The position numbers and the translations under genes were made by a program. This document shows positions 41,995 to 50,969 of a stretch of DNA of 64,000 nucleotides, one piece after another. The notes beneath the pieces are model-generated. The model was not told the origin of the DNA. It ran no database searches and saw only the letters and a list, made by a program, of their open reading frames with translations. The stretch lies in assembly GCA_016234595.1 (NCBI GenBank), contig JACRBG010000051.1, positions 62,001-126,000 on the forward strand, in the 5' to 3' direction. The stretch comes from Chloroflexota bacterium (GTDB taxonomy: Bacteria > Chloroflexota > Anaerolineae > Aggregatilineales > J027). The first letter of the stretch is position 1, and every line of letters starts with the position of its first letter.

Positions 41995-42834
41995 ATGTCA
42001 TCTGTCACGACAACCCAAGCAGCCTCACTGTCTCCCCAAGCACCCCAATCTGTGTGGAGGCACTGGTTGCGCAAAATTGAATGGCGCATCTTTTTACTGC
42101 CGCTTATTGGGCTTTTGTTGTGGCAAGGGTGGAAGCTACTGGCTGAATCTGGCTACTATGCTGATTTTATCGTTCCACATCCTTCGACCGTTTGGGCCCG
42201 CCTAACGGAACGCTGGGCCGATGGTTCAATTGTCACCCATGTCGCCACTACCCTGCGTGAGGCCTTGTCAGGGTTGTTTATTGCCAGCCTCATCGCCACC
42301 GCGCTTGGTTATATCATCGCCCGTGTCAAAATTTTTGACTATTTGTTGACCCCCTATCTGATATTCTTGCAAGCCATTCCTGTCATCGCCGTTTCGCCCC
42401 TAATTATCATATGGTTCGGGTCAGGCTTAGCCAGTAAAGTAGTGATCGCGGCCATGATCACGTGGTTTCCCATGATGATTGCCACCATCGTTGGCATTCG
42501 CAATGTATCCCCCAATTTGCGTGAGATGATGCGGGCCAATGCGGCCACCCGCTGGCAAATATTTCGTCATCTGGAAATCCCCTCGGCCATGCCTGAACTG
42601 TTTGGGGGCTTAAAAATTGCCGTCACACTGTCGGTTGTGGGAGCAGCCGTCGGTGAATTTGTATCAGCACGTCAGGGGCTAGGTTATCTCGTCATGTATG
42701 GTCGCGGCATCTCCGATACGCCAACCGTCGTGTTAGCGGTGTTGATGCTCACCTTTGTTTCGCTGGTGTTGTACAGCCTTGTGTCGGTCTTAGAAGCATC
42801 GTTGCTCAATTGGCGCAAAGCTGGCAAACCCTAA
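41995..42834 (+). CDS. ribX: ABC transporter permease, riboflavin uptake (RibX type)
   Basis: A 279-residue inner-membrane permease with about six transmembrane helices (IFLLPLIGLLLWQGWKL near the start, SGLFIASLIATALGYIIA, FLQAIPVIAVSPLIIIWFG). The cytoplasmic EAA-type loop is in MMRANAATRWQIFRHLEIPS, which contacts the ATPase. It belongs to the ThiX/SsuC-like branch. The FMN riboswitch directly upstream identifies riboflavin or a precursor as the likely cargo; RibXY systems have been described in Chloroflexota. I start at ATG 41995 with a GGCAGG site; the frame is open further up but that region is riboswitch. Confidence 0.85.
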   Translation: MSSVTTTQAASLSPQAPQSVWRHWLRKIEWRIFLLPLIGLLLWQGWKLLAESGYYADFIVPHPSTVWARLTERWADGSIVTHVATTLREALSGLFIASLIATALGYIIARVKIFDYLLTPYLIFLQAIPVIAVSPLIIIWFGSGLASKVVIAAMITWFPMMIATIVGIRNVSPNLREMMRANAATRWQIFRHLEIPSAMPELFGGLKIAVTLSVVGAAVGEFVSARQGLGYLVMYGRGISDTPTVVLAVLMLTFVSLVLYSLVSVLEASLLNWRKAGKP

Positions 42835-42872
42835 TTTATTTTCTTGTTTTCTACGTTAAGGAGTCTTCTCGT

Positions 42873-43928
42873 ATGAGCGATTTTAAACCACCTGTAACCG
42901 TCCAGAAGAAGGGGAGTGCTTCACGGCGGTTAGTGCCTCTATTGGTGTTATTAGTGATAGTAATCCTCACTGGTGCAGCTTTTTTCCTCACCCGCGATGA
43001 CAAAAAAGATAACAAAAATACTGATAGTGGCAAAACCAATGTAATCCTGTTCCTCGGCTATATCCCCAGCGTCCAATTTGCTCCGCTTTATGTTGCCGAC
43101 GACAAGGGGTATTTTGCCGAGGAAGGCATCAACATCAATTTTGAAAACAGCTTCAATGAAAGCGACGGAGTGGATCGCCTTGCTATCAATGATTTGCAAT
43201 TTGGCATCATCAGTGGTGAACAGGTTATCCTAGCCCGTGCCCAAGCTAAACCCCTCGTCTATGTTATGGAGTGGTATCACAATTTCCCGGTGGGTGTGGT
43301 CGTTCCAGCCGACTCTGATATTGCCACCCCTGCCGATCTTGCTGGCAAAAAAGTGGGTATCCCCGGCCCATTTGGCGCAAGTTACATTGGGTTACGGGCA
43401 CTCCTCACCTCGGTAGGTCTAACTGAGAGTGACATCACCCTTGAGCCGATTGGCTTTACCGCTCCCGACCTAATGTGCGATCACACGGTTGAGGCTGCTG
43501 TCGTCTATGTTGCCAACGAGCCGCTGACCATTTCGCAATGTTATGAAGTGCGGGTTTTTGATATTTCCGAGTACGCCCATCTGATTTCCAATGGCCTCGT
43601 GACCAATGAAGACACCCTCCGAAACAACCCCGAACTAGTACGGAAAATGATTCGGGCCATCCGACGCGGCATCGAAGATACCATTGCCGATCCACAAGCC
43701 GCTTTTGACATCAGCCTCAAATATGTAACCGACTTGCCTGAAGACCAACACGCGACTCAGCGCCAAGTACTGCTGAATTCAGTCGAACTTTGGAAATCCG
43801 ATAACATTGGGATGACTACCCCCGACGCATGGGTACAAACCCAAACAGTCCTCCTAGATACCAGATTGCTTGAAAATCCGTTGGACGACTTAAGCCAAGC
43901 CTATCGCACCGATTTGTTGCCGGAGTAA
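42873..43928 (+). CDS. ribY: NMT1/THI5-like substrate-binding protein (RibY type)
   Basis: About 351 residues. A short basic N-terminus and one helix (LVPLLVLLVIVILTGAAFFL) anchor it to the membrane. The binding domain follows: LFLGYIPSVQFAPLYVADD, GINFENSFNESDGVDRL-like lobe, GKKVGIPGPFGASYIGLRAL and a second lobe to the end. The SsuA/THI5 family binds thiamine precursors, taurine-like compounds or, in RibY, riboflavin. AAGGAG lies 9 bases before the ATG. It lies between the permease and the ATPase in the riboswitch operon, so it should deliver riboflavin to them. Confidence 0.88.
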   Translation: MSDFKPPVTVQKKGSASRRLVPLLVLLVIVILTGAAFFLTRDDKKDNKNTDSGKTNVILFLGYIPSVQFAPLYVADDKGYFAEEGININFENSFNESDGVDRLAINDLQFGIISGEQVILARAQAKPLVYVMEWYHNFPVGVVVPADSDIATPADLAGKKVGIPGPFGASYIGLRALLTSVGLTESDITLEPIGFTAPDLMCDHTVEAAVVYVANEPLTISQCYEVRVFDISEYAHLISNGLVTNEDTLRNNPELVRKMIRAIRRGIEDTIADPQAAFDISLKYVTDLPEDQHATQRQVLLNSVELWKSDNIGMTTPDAWVQTQTVLLDTRLLENPLDDLSQAYRTDLLPE

Positions 43929-43932
43929 AACC

Positions 43933-44688
43933 TTGACCGCCATTTTGCAAGCTGACCACGTCCATCACACTTTTACCGCCGCCAATGGGCAAACCATCAT
44001 CGCCTTGGAAGATGTCTCATTAGCCCTATCGCCGGGGACGTTTACCGCCCTTATTGGGCCAAGTGGCTGCGGCAAAAGTACCCTCCTGCGCATATTGGCA
44101 GGTTTGGTGAAGCCGACCAGTGGACAGGTGCAATTTGGCGGTCTGCCCCTCCATCGTCCCCAGCGCCAAATCAGCATGATTTTTCAAAAAGATAACCTCA
44201 TGCCATGGCGCACCGTCTATGAAAACATTGAATTACCACTACAATTGGCCGGGGTATCCAAGAACGAGCGGGAACAGCGGGTAGCGCGTCTGCTCTATGT
44301 CACAGGCCTGCTGGGTTTTGAGAACCAATTTCCAGCCGAGCTATCTGGCGGCATGGCTCAAAGAGTTGCCATCGCACGCGGCCTAGTTAACGAACCCGAT
44401 GTATTATTAATGGATGAACCCTTTGGCGCGTTGGATGCCCTAACCCGTGAGCAGATGGGCCAAGAATTATTGCGGATTTGGTCAACCACCCAAGCCACCG
44501 TTGTCATGGTGACCCACAGCATCAGTGAGGCTGTCTTTTTGGCAGATCGGGTCTTGGTGATGAGTCCGCGTCCCGGTCATTTCATCCGTGAGGTGACAGT
44601 GCCGTTTACCCGTCCGCGCTCTATCGAATTATTGACCGATTCGACATTTACCCTGCTCGAAGCCCAAATTCGAGCCGCCATCCATTAA
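43933..44688 (+). CDS. ABC transporter ATP-binding protein
   Basis: A 251-residue ATPase with all nucleotide motifs: Walker A GPSGCGKST, Q-loop MIFQKDNLMPWRTV, signature LSGGMAQRVAIARGL, Walker B VLLMDEPFGALDAL and H-loop VMVTHSISEAVFLADRV. Full length for the nitrate/taurine-type importer subfamily. It starts on TTG four bases after the ribY stop with GGAG upstream, so it is translated with the binding protein. It drives the RibXY permease; a dedicated ATPase in the operon is notable because many RibXY loci lack one or use a shared subunit. Confidence 0.92.
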   Translation: MTAILQADHVHHTFTAANGQTIIALEDVSLALSPGTFTALIGPSGCGKSTLLRILAGLVKPTSGQVQFGGLPLHRPQRQISMIFQKDNLMPWRTVYENIELPLQLAGVSKNEREQRVARLLYVTGLLGFENQFPAELSGGMAQRVAIARGLVNEPDVLLMDEPFGALDALTREQMGQELLRIWSTTQATVVMVTHSISEAVFLADRVLVMSPRPGHFIREVTVPFTRPRSIELLTDSTFTLLEAQIRAAIH

Positions 44689-44701
44689 GAGGATTTCGAT
44701 T

Positions 44702-45253
44702 ATGCCCCTGCCTGTTATCACCACCGAACGCCTGATTTTGCGTTCTTTTACCCTAGATGATGCGTCCGAATTAGCCCGGGTCATCAATGCCCCTGAAATC
44801 GCTACAATGACCCTCAATATCCCTTATCCCTACCCAGCACAGATGGCCGTTGATTGGATTAATGGTCTGGAGGAGCGTTATCTCAGCGGGGCTAATGTCA
44901 ACTTTGCTATCACCCTACGGTCAACGGGCGAAATGGGCGGGTCAATTGGGTTAGTTATCAATCCACGCCATCAACATGCCGAAATGGGCTATTGGCTGGC
45001 TGTGCCGTTGTGGGGCAAGGGCTATGTGACTGAAGCCGCCCGCGCCTGCCTCGAATTTGGCTTTGAGACGCTTGGCCTCCATCGGATTTTCGCAGGTCAT
45101 TACGCCCGCAATCCCGCCTCAGGACGGGTGATGCAAAAAATGGGTATGACCTATGAAGGCACTTTCCGCCAACATCTGCTCAAAGATGGTGTTTTTGAGG
45201 ATAACGTAGTCTATGGCATCTTGCGCGAGGATTGGGAACGCCAAAAACGCTGA
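44702..45253 (+). CDS. GNAT acetyltransferase, RimJ/RimL type
   Basis: A 183-residue acetyltransferase of the RimJ/RimL branch: TERLILRSFTLDDASELARV at the start, the acetyl-CoA region MGYWLAVPLWGKGYVTEAAR, LEFGFETLGLHRIFAGHYARNPASG and KMGMTYEGTFRQHLLKDGVF. It acetylates an N-terminal or side-chain amine of an unknown target. GAGGA precedes the ATG, 13 bases after the ABC ATPase, so it is in the same operon, though a link to flavin uptake is not clear. A terminator follows at 45261. Confidence 0.92.
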   Translation: MPLPVITTERLILRSFTLDDASELARVINAPEIATMTLNIPYPYPAQMAVDWINGLEERYLSGANVNFAITLRSTGEMGGSIGLVINPRHQHAEMGYWLAVPLWGKGYVTEAARACLEFGFETLGLHRIFAGHYARNPASGRVMQKMGMTYEGTFRQHLLKDGVFEDNVVYGILREDWERQKR

Positions 45254-45260
45254 CACGAAA

Positions 45261-45294
45261 TGGTAGCGACACCACCTATCGCTACCATACTTTT
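45261..45294 (+). terminator. Terminator of the riboflavin-transport operon
   Basis: A perfect 9-bp stem TGGTAGCGA (45261-45269) / TCGCTACCA (45279-45287) followed by TACTTTTACC. Confidence 0.75.
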
Positions 45295-45335
45295 ACCTTC
45301 ACTAACGGCCAGTCGGTATATAACCCAAATCCATA

Positions 45336-45359
45336 AATTCGTAACCGTGGTTACGAATT
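45336..45359. repeat. 24-bp palindrome in convergent intergenic region
   Basis: AATTCGTAACC (45336-45346) and GGTTACGAATT (45349-45359) are perfect 11-bp inverted arms around a 2-base centre. It lies between the operon terminator and the 3' end of the gene at 45431. The arms are AT-rich at their ends and it lacks a U-tract in either direction, so it may be a protein-binding site rather than a terminator. Direct copies of TATATAAAT also occur at about 45370 and 45394. Confidence 0.7.
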
Positions 45360-45430
45360 CAACTCCGGCTTATATAAATAGACCGCATATTCTATATAAA
45401 TTCATGTCTATCGCACCGAAATTTCGGAGG

Positions 45431-46828
45431 CTATTCTGCCCGTTGACCTGCGGGTGGCACGATCTCAACTTCCCGCGCTCCTACCCGATTTTGGAAGGGG
45501 TCAATGCCAACTTTTTCATGGATGAGGCCCGCCCAACAATTTTGCGGATTCTGCGCCTCATACACCTCAGTCATGCGAATCGCCCCCCATACCTCCGCGC
45601 TCTGGTCGGGTTGCAGATAATAAAAAGTATCGTTAGAGATCGCATCAAATACTTCGGTCAATTCATCCTGTGGGGCAATTGCCCACCGCCAAGGATAATC
45701 ACTCAGTGCCGAATCACAATCAATTCCCACACGGAACGTCCCAGCGGGTTCTAAATAACCTAGAGTGCTGGATCGCTGCGTAAATTCATAGGCTGTGCCG
45801 GGGAATGGCCCAAAGGTACGGATAGGGGTTCCTCCCACATTTTTGACCGTCAGGTGGAATACCAGCAAATCACCCTGTTCCAGCGTCACCGTAGATTGAT
45901 TGGAGCAGTTCCATTCTGGCTTTTGAATGAGATCGCCCACCGTCAAATTATCCGTATAATAACTATCTTGCCATTTCAATGTGGTGAAACACACCTGAAT
46001 CCCCAGTGCCTGTGGTTGGATTTCCGCCAGTGGCAGGCCGCCCTGCTCAATTGTCATGGAGTTGCTGCGGACAATCCGCTGCCCCACTGCATCCTGCGCA
46101 ACCGCATACAGGGTATATTCGCCATCGGCAGGGGGTTCATAGCCATCATCCACCCCACCGTCATAATCAAATTCATGATTACCCTCATCCCCCGGTTCAC
46201 GCCCTTGCAATCGCTCTGAAAGATACCGTTGGACGCCCTTATTATCTTCCAAATAAACCGACAGATCGGATGCTTTTTCAAGGAATACATTCACCCGCAC
46301 CCGATCCCGCACCCCGTCTTGGTTAGGGGTGAACGTGGTTGGGCTAACTTCAAACGAACTAATCAGGGGCAGGTTAGCATCCGCATCCACAATCTCAAAT
46401 GTGCCGGTTGCCGTTGCTTTCTCGCCATCTTCACCCCGCGCTTCCAATGACCATGTATAGCGCCCATTCGGTAATAAGCGCCGTTCGACCACGCCATCAA
46501 TGGTTTCATCAGGTAGGGTATAGCCGTCCACCACCCCGCTAAAGGCCACACTATAATCCCCGCGAGCACGCGCCTCATTTTCTCGAAACACATACCGCTG
46601 CCCATTTTCATGCGTAAACACGAGGGTAACCTCAGCACTCCGCGCAACGGTATATGAAAACACCGTCACATCATCCACCCCATCTGCATTGGGTGAAATC
46701 GTGCTAATCGAAAAACCCGCGTTTGAAATCAAATCACCCGGTGGCTGCAACAACAGATAGCCCGTCACCGCCACAATCCCCAACGCGACCACCGCCGCGC
46801 CTAGTGTCCATACTTTAAAGGTTGACAT
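45431..46828 (-). CDS. Membrane-anchored surface protein with gliding-type Ig-like motifs
   Basis: A 465-residue extracytoplasmic protein with an N-terminal anchor (VWTLGAAVVALGIVAVTGYL). Two motifs of the type SPNADGVDD and TPNQDGVRD, near residues 45 and 168, are followed by beta-rich segments, as in FlgD-like Ig or CHU-type surface domains. The motifs are calcium-binding in appearance (Asp/Asn-rich). The third quarter carries Cys-containing strands (QVCFTTLKWQDSYYTDNL, PEWNCSNQSTVTLEQGDLL) and a carboxypeptidase-like fold is possible. Function unknown; surface binding or assembly is likely. AAGGAG precedes the ATG by 12 bases. Confidence 0.75.
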   Translation of the reverse strand: MSTFKVWTLGAAVVALGIVAVTGYLLLQPPGDLISNAGFSISTISPNADGVDDVTVFSYTVARSAEVTLVFTHENGQRYVFRENEARARGDYSVAFSGVVDGYTLPDETIDGVVERRLLPNGRYTWSLEARGEDGEKATATGTFEIVDADANLPLISSFEVSPTTFTPNQDGVRDRVRVNVFLEKASDLSVYLEDNKGVQRYLSERLQGREPGDEGNHEFDYDGGVDDGYEPPADGEYTLYAVAQDAVGQRIVRSNSMTIEQGGLPLAEIQPQALGIQVCFTTLKWQDSYYTDNLTVGDLIQKPEWNCSNQSTVTLEQGDLLVFHLTVKNVGGTPIRTFGPFPGTAYEFTQRSSTLGYLEPAGTFRVGIDCDSALSDYPWRWAIAPQDELTEVFDAISNDTFYYLQPDQSAEVWGAIRMTEVYEAQNPQNCWAGLIHEKVGIDPFQNRVGAREVEIVPPAGQRAE

Positions 46829-46976
46829 AGATATGCTTGCACTCCTTATCGGGGCGTCAGTGTAGCGTAGGGTAGGGCAGAAACCAAGTCCATTTTTCCC
46901 ACGCCTGCCCTGTAAATTCCCGTTTATTTTGTGTACGATTATGCGACTGCCAGTTTTCTATAAAGGCGATGACACC

Positions 46977-48356
46977 ATGACCCGATTCACCTACAACGAC
47001 GCCCTCAACACGCTTTATGGCTTTATTAACTATGAACTCAAGCGCCAAGATCAACTCCCCCCGGAAGCGCTAAATCTTGATCGTCCTCGCCAATTAGCGG
47101 CGATTATGGGTAATCCCGAAAATCGCTATCCCATCATTCATGTAGCTGGAACCAAAGGCAAAGGCTCAGTGTGTGCCATGTGTGTGGCAATGTTGCAGGC
47201 CGCAGGCTATAAAGTCGGTCTCTATACCTCGCCCCATATGCAAGATTTCCGCGAGCGGTTCCAGATCAATGGGCAGTTGATTTCGCAGGAGCAGTTAGCG
47301 CAAATAGTGTTTGACCTAAAGCCGATTTTTGCACAGGTTGAAGGGTTAAGTTGGTTCGAGGCTACCACTGCACTCGCCTTTGAATATTTCGCCCGTGAAA
47401 AAGTGGATATTGCCGTGATTGAGGTAGGCTTAGGCGGCACACTCGATTCGACCAACATTGTAAAACCAATTGTTTCCATCATCACCAGCTTAAGTTTTGA
47501 TCATATGGCGGTGTTGGGCAACACCATTGGCGCGATTGCAGGCGAAAAAGCCGGTATTATCAAATCAGGCATTCCGGTGGTTAGTGCGCCCCAGCCAGCC
47601 GACGGTCAAGCCGTGATTGAGCGCGTCGCCGCCGAAAAACACGCTCCCTTAACCCTTATCGGGCGAGATTGGCTGCTGGAAATCGCCGCCCCGTCATTAG
47701 ATGGACAGCGTTTTTCCGTGCAGGTTGGGGATGAAACCAAATCCTACACCACGAATCTGCTCGGTCAACATCAAGCCATCAACGCTGCTGTCGCCCTTGC
47801 GGCTATGCCCCATGTCGAAAAAGCCGGATTACCTGTACCAGCCTCCGCCCAAGCCGAAGGTTTACAGAATGTCCGGTGGGCAGGCCGTTTGGAAATTGTC
47901 CACCACAATCCCTTGGTTGTGACCGACGCCGCCCATAATCGTGCCTCCGCCCGCTATCTGGCTGAATCACTCACTCAATTATTCACGGCCAAGCCATTGG
48001 TATTGGTATTTGGGGCCAAAGGCGATAAAGACATCAGCGGCATGATGGAAGAATTGTTGCCGATGGTAGATAGCCTAGTTATCACTCAAGCAGTGGACGC
48101 CCGTGCTGAAAATCCTGACCAAATTGTGGCAAAAGCCCGCCAAGTACGGCCTGACTTAGATATTGCTATTGTGTCCACTGTTGGCGATGCGTTGCGGCAA
48201 GGCATGAGGCTTGCTGAGCCACAAGGCTTGGTTTGTGCCACTGGTTCCCTTTATATTGTGGGCGAAGTCCGTACCGAATTGGGCATTGGGCCGGGCGAGT
48301 TTGAGCCTACTGCTGCCAATCCATCTCATTCTCACACACCCATCCAAGAACAATAG
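46977..48356 (+). CDS. folC: Folylpolyglutamate synthase / dihydrofolate synthase
   Basis: A 459-residue Mur-ligase-type ATPase that adds glutamate to dihydropteroate and to folates. The P-loop is HVAGTKGKGSVCAM; the omega region YTSPHMQDFRERFQINGQ and the VGLGGTLDSTN block mark FolC. The C-terminal domain (RLEIVHHNPLVVTDAAHNRA, LVFGAKGDKDI) completes it. I start at ATG 46977 with AAGGCGA upstream; the frame is open to 46929 but the family begins at TRFTYNDAL. It overlaps no neighbour, ends 5 bases before the exporter gene at 48362 and likely shares its transcript. Confidence 0.95.
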   Translation: MTRFTYNDALNTLYGFINYELKRQDQLPPEALNLDRPRQLAAIMGNPENRYPIIHVAGTKGKGSVCAMCVAMLQAAGYKVGLYTSPHMQDFRERFQINGQLISQEQLAQIVFDLKPIFAQVEGLSWFEATTALAFEYFAREKVDIAVIEVGLGGTLDSTNIVKPIVSIITSLSFDHMAVLGNTIGAIAGEKAGIIKSGIPVVSAPQPADGQAVIERVAAEKHAPLTLIGRDWLLEIAAPSLDGQRFSVQVGDETKSYTTNLLGQHQAINAAVALAAMPHVEKAGLPVPASAQAEGLQNVRWAGRLEIVHHNPLVVTDAAHNRASARYLAESLTQLFTAKPLVLVFGAKGDKDISGMMEELLPMVDSLVITQAVDARAENPDQIVAKARQVRPDLDIAIVSTVGDALRQGMRLAEPQGLVCATGSLYIVGEVRTELGIGPGEFEPTAANPSHSHTPIQEQ

Positions 48357-48361
48357 GATTT

Positions 48362-49258
48362 ATGAATCGTACGCTTTCCGGCACGCTATTCTCACTTGCT
48401 TCCGCAGCGGGCTATGCCAGTCTCGCCCTATGGGTTAAATGGTCATACCATGAAGGCTTAGAGGCCCTCGATATTCTGACATGGCGGTATATTTTCGGCT
48501 CGATATTGGTTTGGAGCCTGTGGCCGCTCATCCGCGATAGTGCTGCTCTCAACACCCTCAATCGCCGCCAAGTGCTAACATTGATTGGATTGGGAGCTCT
48601 ATTTGTCTGGATTTCACTGATGGCAGTCATGGCCCTCAATCGCATTCCGGCCACGACTTATACACTCATTTTGTATACCTATCCGGCTCTCGTCGCCATC
48701 TTCTCTTTTTTTCTGGGCGAACGTCTCCCGCTTGGGGCATGGTTTTCGGTAGGTCTAGCCTTGGTCGGCTGTGCTTTGACCGCAGGGGGGCAACTGGATG
48801 TCAATAAACCAATGGACATCTTTTTTCCTTTTGCCAACGCTGCCTTCTACGCTGTCTATTTGATTATCGCTGGACGCTATACCCGCAAAATCCCCGGCAC
48901 AGCGTCGGGGATTATCAGCCTAACCAGTTCGGCCTTTGTGTTGCTGCCTCTTATCACCGTGCGTGGCCTGCAAACCCCTAATTCTCTAAATGGCTGGGTG
49001 GTACTGGTATGCCTTGCTACCATTTCAACCGTCTTGCCGATTCTGACCATGTTTGCGGGGATTGCTCGTATTGGGGCGTCGAACGCTGCCATTGTCAGTA
49101 CTATCGAACCACTGATTACGATTACTCTAGCCGCCCTGATTTTGCGCGAGAAAGCCTCAACCATGCAATATTTGGGTGGGGTATTGATTTTGATCAGTGT
49201 GGTACTGCTACAGGTCATCATGCGGAAACAGACCACTTCTCAATCAGCGGGTGCCTGA
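48362..49258 (+). CDS. DMT-superfamily (EamA) transporter
   Basis: A 298-residue inner-membrane protein with about ten helices forming two EamA repeats. Visible are TLFSLASAAGYASLALWVKW, ITSTYTLILYTYPALVAIFS-like helices, ERLPLGAWFSVGLALVGCAL and the second-repeat IEPLITITLAALILREKAS. These transporters export amino acids or other metabolites; the substrate is unknown. AGGA lies before the ATG, 5 bases after folC, so the two are cotranscribed. Cytoplasmic ends are short, as usual. Confidence 0.9.
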   Translation: MNRTLSGTLFSLASAAGYASLALWVKWSYHEGLEALDILTWRYIFGSILVWSLWPLIRDSAALNTLNRRQVLTLIGLGALFVWISLMAVMALNRIPATTYTLILYTYPALVAIFSFFLGERLPLGAWFSVGLALVGCALTAGGQLDVNKPMDIFFPFANAAFYAVYLIIAGRYTRKIPGTASGIISLTSSAFVLLPLITVRGLQTPNSLNGWVVLVCLATISTVLPILTMFAGIARIGASNAAIVSTIEPLITITLAALILREKASTMQYLGGVLILISVVLLQVIMRKQTTSQSAGA

Positions 49259-49336
49259 CGATAATCCCGCACGCTTGACGGCCTGTGGTATCCTTACGCG
49301 GTTGAACCATTTGGATGATTTTTTCGAGGATACGCT

Positions 49337-50899
49337 GTGCGTCGTATTGTAATCACTCTCGCTGTTTTGCTGCTGAGTTCATTGGCCTGTACGTTAACGT
49401 TGGATGACGTTAAACCAACGCCTATTCCACCTACTTTTACTCCACCGCCTAGCCAAACGGCTGTCGCCCAGCAAGCAAGCCCAACCCCCAGCCCATCAGT
49501 CCAGCCGAGCAGCACGCCCCGCCCGACGGTTACGGCCACGCCCACCCTAACACCATCCTTAACGCCTTTGCCTAGTTCGACTCCTTTTCAGCAGGTGGGT
49601 CTGATTTACGACCAATATGGCTCCTTAGAGGTTAATTCCCAACTGGCAAATGGCCTAACCCGCCCCTACCTATCCTTTATCTATGTGGATGACCAAGCCG
49701 ACCGCCTACCCGAAGGCACACCCGCTCCCGAAGTCGTGATGGAAGTCGTCTATATCGTCCCACCGGATGGCGGCAACCGTATCCCGGTTGTTGAACTCCC
49801 CGCCACCACCGAAAATTCGATTTTCTGGTCACCCACTGGCGATTATCTGGCCTATTTACTCCGCCCCGGCCCCGGCGAAGACCCCACGACGGGCGGTCTA
49901 TATATCCTAAATGTCCGCTTGGGTATCACCATTCGTATGTTTGACCTCGATACCTTGCAACCACGCGGCATTCCCGGTCATCAACCCGTTTGGAAACCCG
50001 ATGGCACGCAATTAGCCATTACCTTGCCCACCGCCTATGAAACTGACATTTTTCTGCTTGCACCGGACGGGTCGAGTTTTAATAATGTCACGAACTCACC
50101 CGCCTACGATTTTTGGCCTGCATGGTCACCGGATGGTCGCTATTTAGCCTTTGTGTCAGATCGGGATACCTGCCCTACATGGCTCCCCGGTCAACCCAAT
50201 ACCTGTGATCGTCCCGACGCCACCCCGCCGACCTCTGGCAAATTGTATTTGCTGGATACCCAGACTGGGCAGGTACAAAAAGTCAACGACATTCAACTGA
50301 ATAGCCCGCCCCATTGGATTAATGACCGCTACATTGTCGTGACCTCCGGCATTCTCGATCCGCTGGCAGGCTCTAGTGATATTTGGGTTTACGACATTGA
50401 AGCCGGGTCATCGTGGCAGCTCACCCCCAACGACGATGCGTTATACACCGGTGCGGCGTGGAATGATGACGCCACCCAAGTACTTTATCAGCGGGCCGCT
50501 GATGTAACCAGTATTGTCATGGCGGATCGGGTGGGCACAGTCACCAATAGCACCGATGAGTATAATTTTCCGCGTTTTGGCCTCACTGCCGATTGGTCGC
50601 CTAAAGGGGATTATGTCGCAGTGGGAGGGCATAACGGTCAATGCCCCTTCGGTCTTATGGTCTATACCAAAGATTTTCAATTGGTGAGCAGTCCCTCTGT
50701 CAGCGTGTTAGGCTGCGACCCCCTCTATTCTCCAACCGGGAATTATCTAGCTTTCACGGGCATCAGCAGCGCCCCCGGCCAAGATGGGCGGGTTGATATT
50801 TATTTAAGCAATCCCAGTGGTGTTGGCTTGCGTAGTGTCACTTCAACCCTACGTGGGCCTGTCCAAATGCTCGGTTGGGTTGGGCCACTTCCCAATTGA
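49337..50899 (+). CDS. Beta-propeller lipoprotein (TolB/PD40 type)
   Basis: A 520-residue lipoprotein. GTG start with GAGGA upstream. The signal (RRIVITLAVLLLSSLAC) ends in a lipobox Cys. A Pro/Thr/Ser linker of about 65 residues follows (TPSPSVQPSSTPRPTVTATP), typical of this lineage. The rest is a beta-propeller with PD40-like blades: IFWSPTGDYLAYLLRPG, WPAWSPDGRYLAFVSDRD and related repeats ending in YSPTGNYLAFTGISS. Such propellers bind proteins or glycans outside the membrane. Similar repeats occur in the protein at 54225. No enzymatic residues are seen. Confidence 0.85.
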   Translation: MRRIVITLAVLLLSSLACTLTLDDVKPTPIPPTFTPPPSQTAVAQQASPTPSPSVQPSSTPRPTVTATPTLTPSLTPLPSSTPFQQVGLIYDQYGSLEVNSQLANGLTRPYLSFIYVDDQADRLPEGTPAPEVVMEVVYIVPPDGGNRIPVVELPATTENSIFWSPTGDYLAYLLRPGPGEDPTTGGLYILNVRLGITIRMFDLDTLQPRGIPGHQPVWKPDGTQLAITLPTAYETDIFLLAPDGSSFNNVTNSPAYDFWPAWSPDGRYLAFVSDRDTCPTWLPGQPNTCDRPDATPPTSGKLYLLDTQTGQVQKVNDIQLNSPPHWINDRYIVVTSGILDPLAGSSDIWVYDIEAGSSWQLTPNDDALYTGAAWNDDATQVLYQRAADVTSIVMADRVGTVTNSTDEYNFPRFGLTADWSPKGDYVAVGGHNGQCPFGLMVYTKDFQLVSSPSVSVLGCDPLYSPTGNYLAFTGISSAPGQDGRVDIYLSNPSGVGLRSVTSTLRGPVQMLGWVGPLPN

Positions 50900-50902
50900 T
50901 GC

Positions 50903-50931
50903 TTGACATCAAAATTGAAGCGCAGTATTCT
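50903..50931 (+). promoter_or_regulatory. Promoter of arsR
   Basis: A perfect TTGACA (50903-50908), a 17-base spacer and TATTCT (50926-50931). The expected start near 50938 lies inside the operator at 50937. Confidence 0.8.
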
Positions 50932-50936
50932 CATAT

Positions 50937-50952
50937 ATAGATAGCTATCTAT
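50937..50952. promoter_or_regulatory. ArsR operator upstream of arsR
   Basis: A perfect 16-bp palindrome of ATAGATAG and its complement CTATCTAT, directly downstream of the -10 and covering the transcription start, so bound repressor would block initiation. The same half-site recurs before arsM (51320). Confidence 0.8.
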
Positions 50953-50969
50953 GAATCGAAGTGTGGCCT

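Noticed and set aside
45260-45754. 164-residue open frame downstream of the acetyltransferase
   Set aside because: It begins inside the operon terminator, runs across the 24-bp palindrome and overlaps the real gene at 45431.
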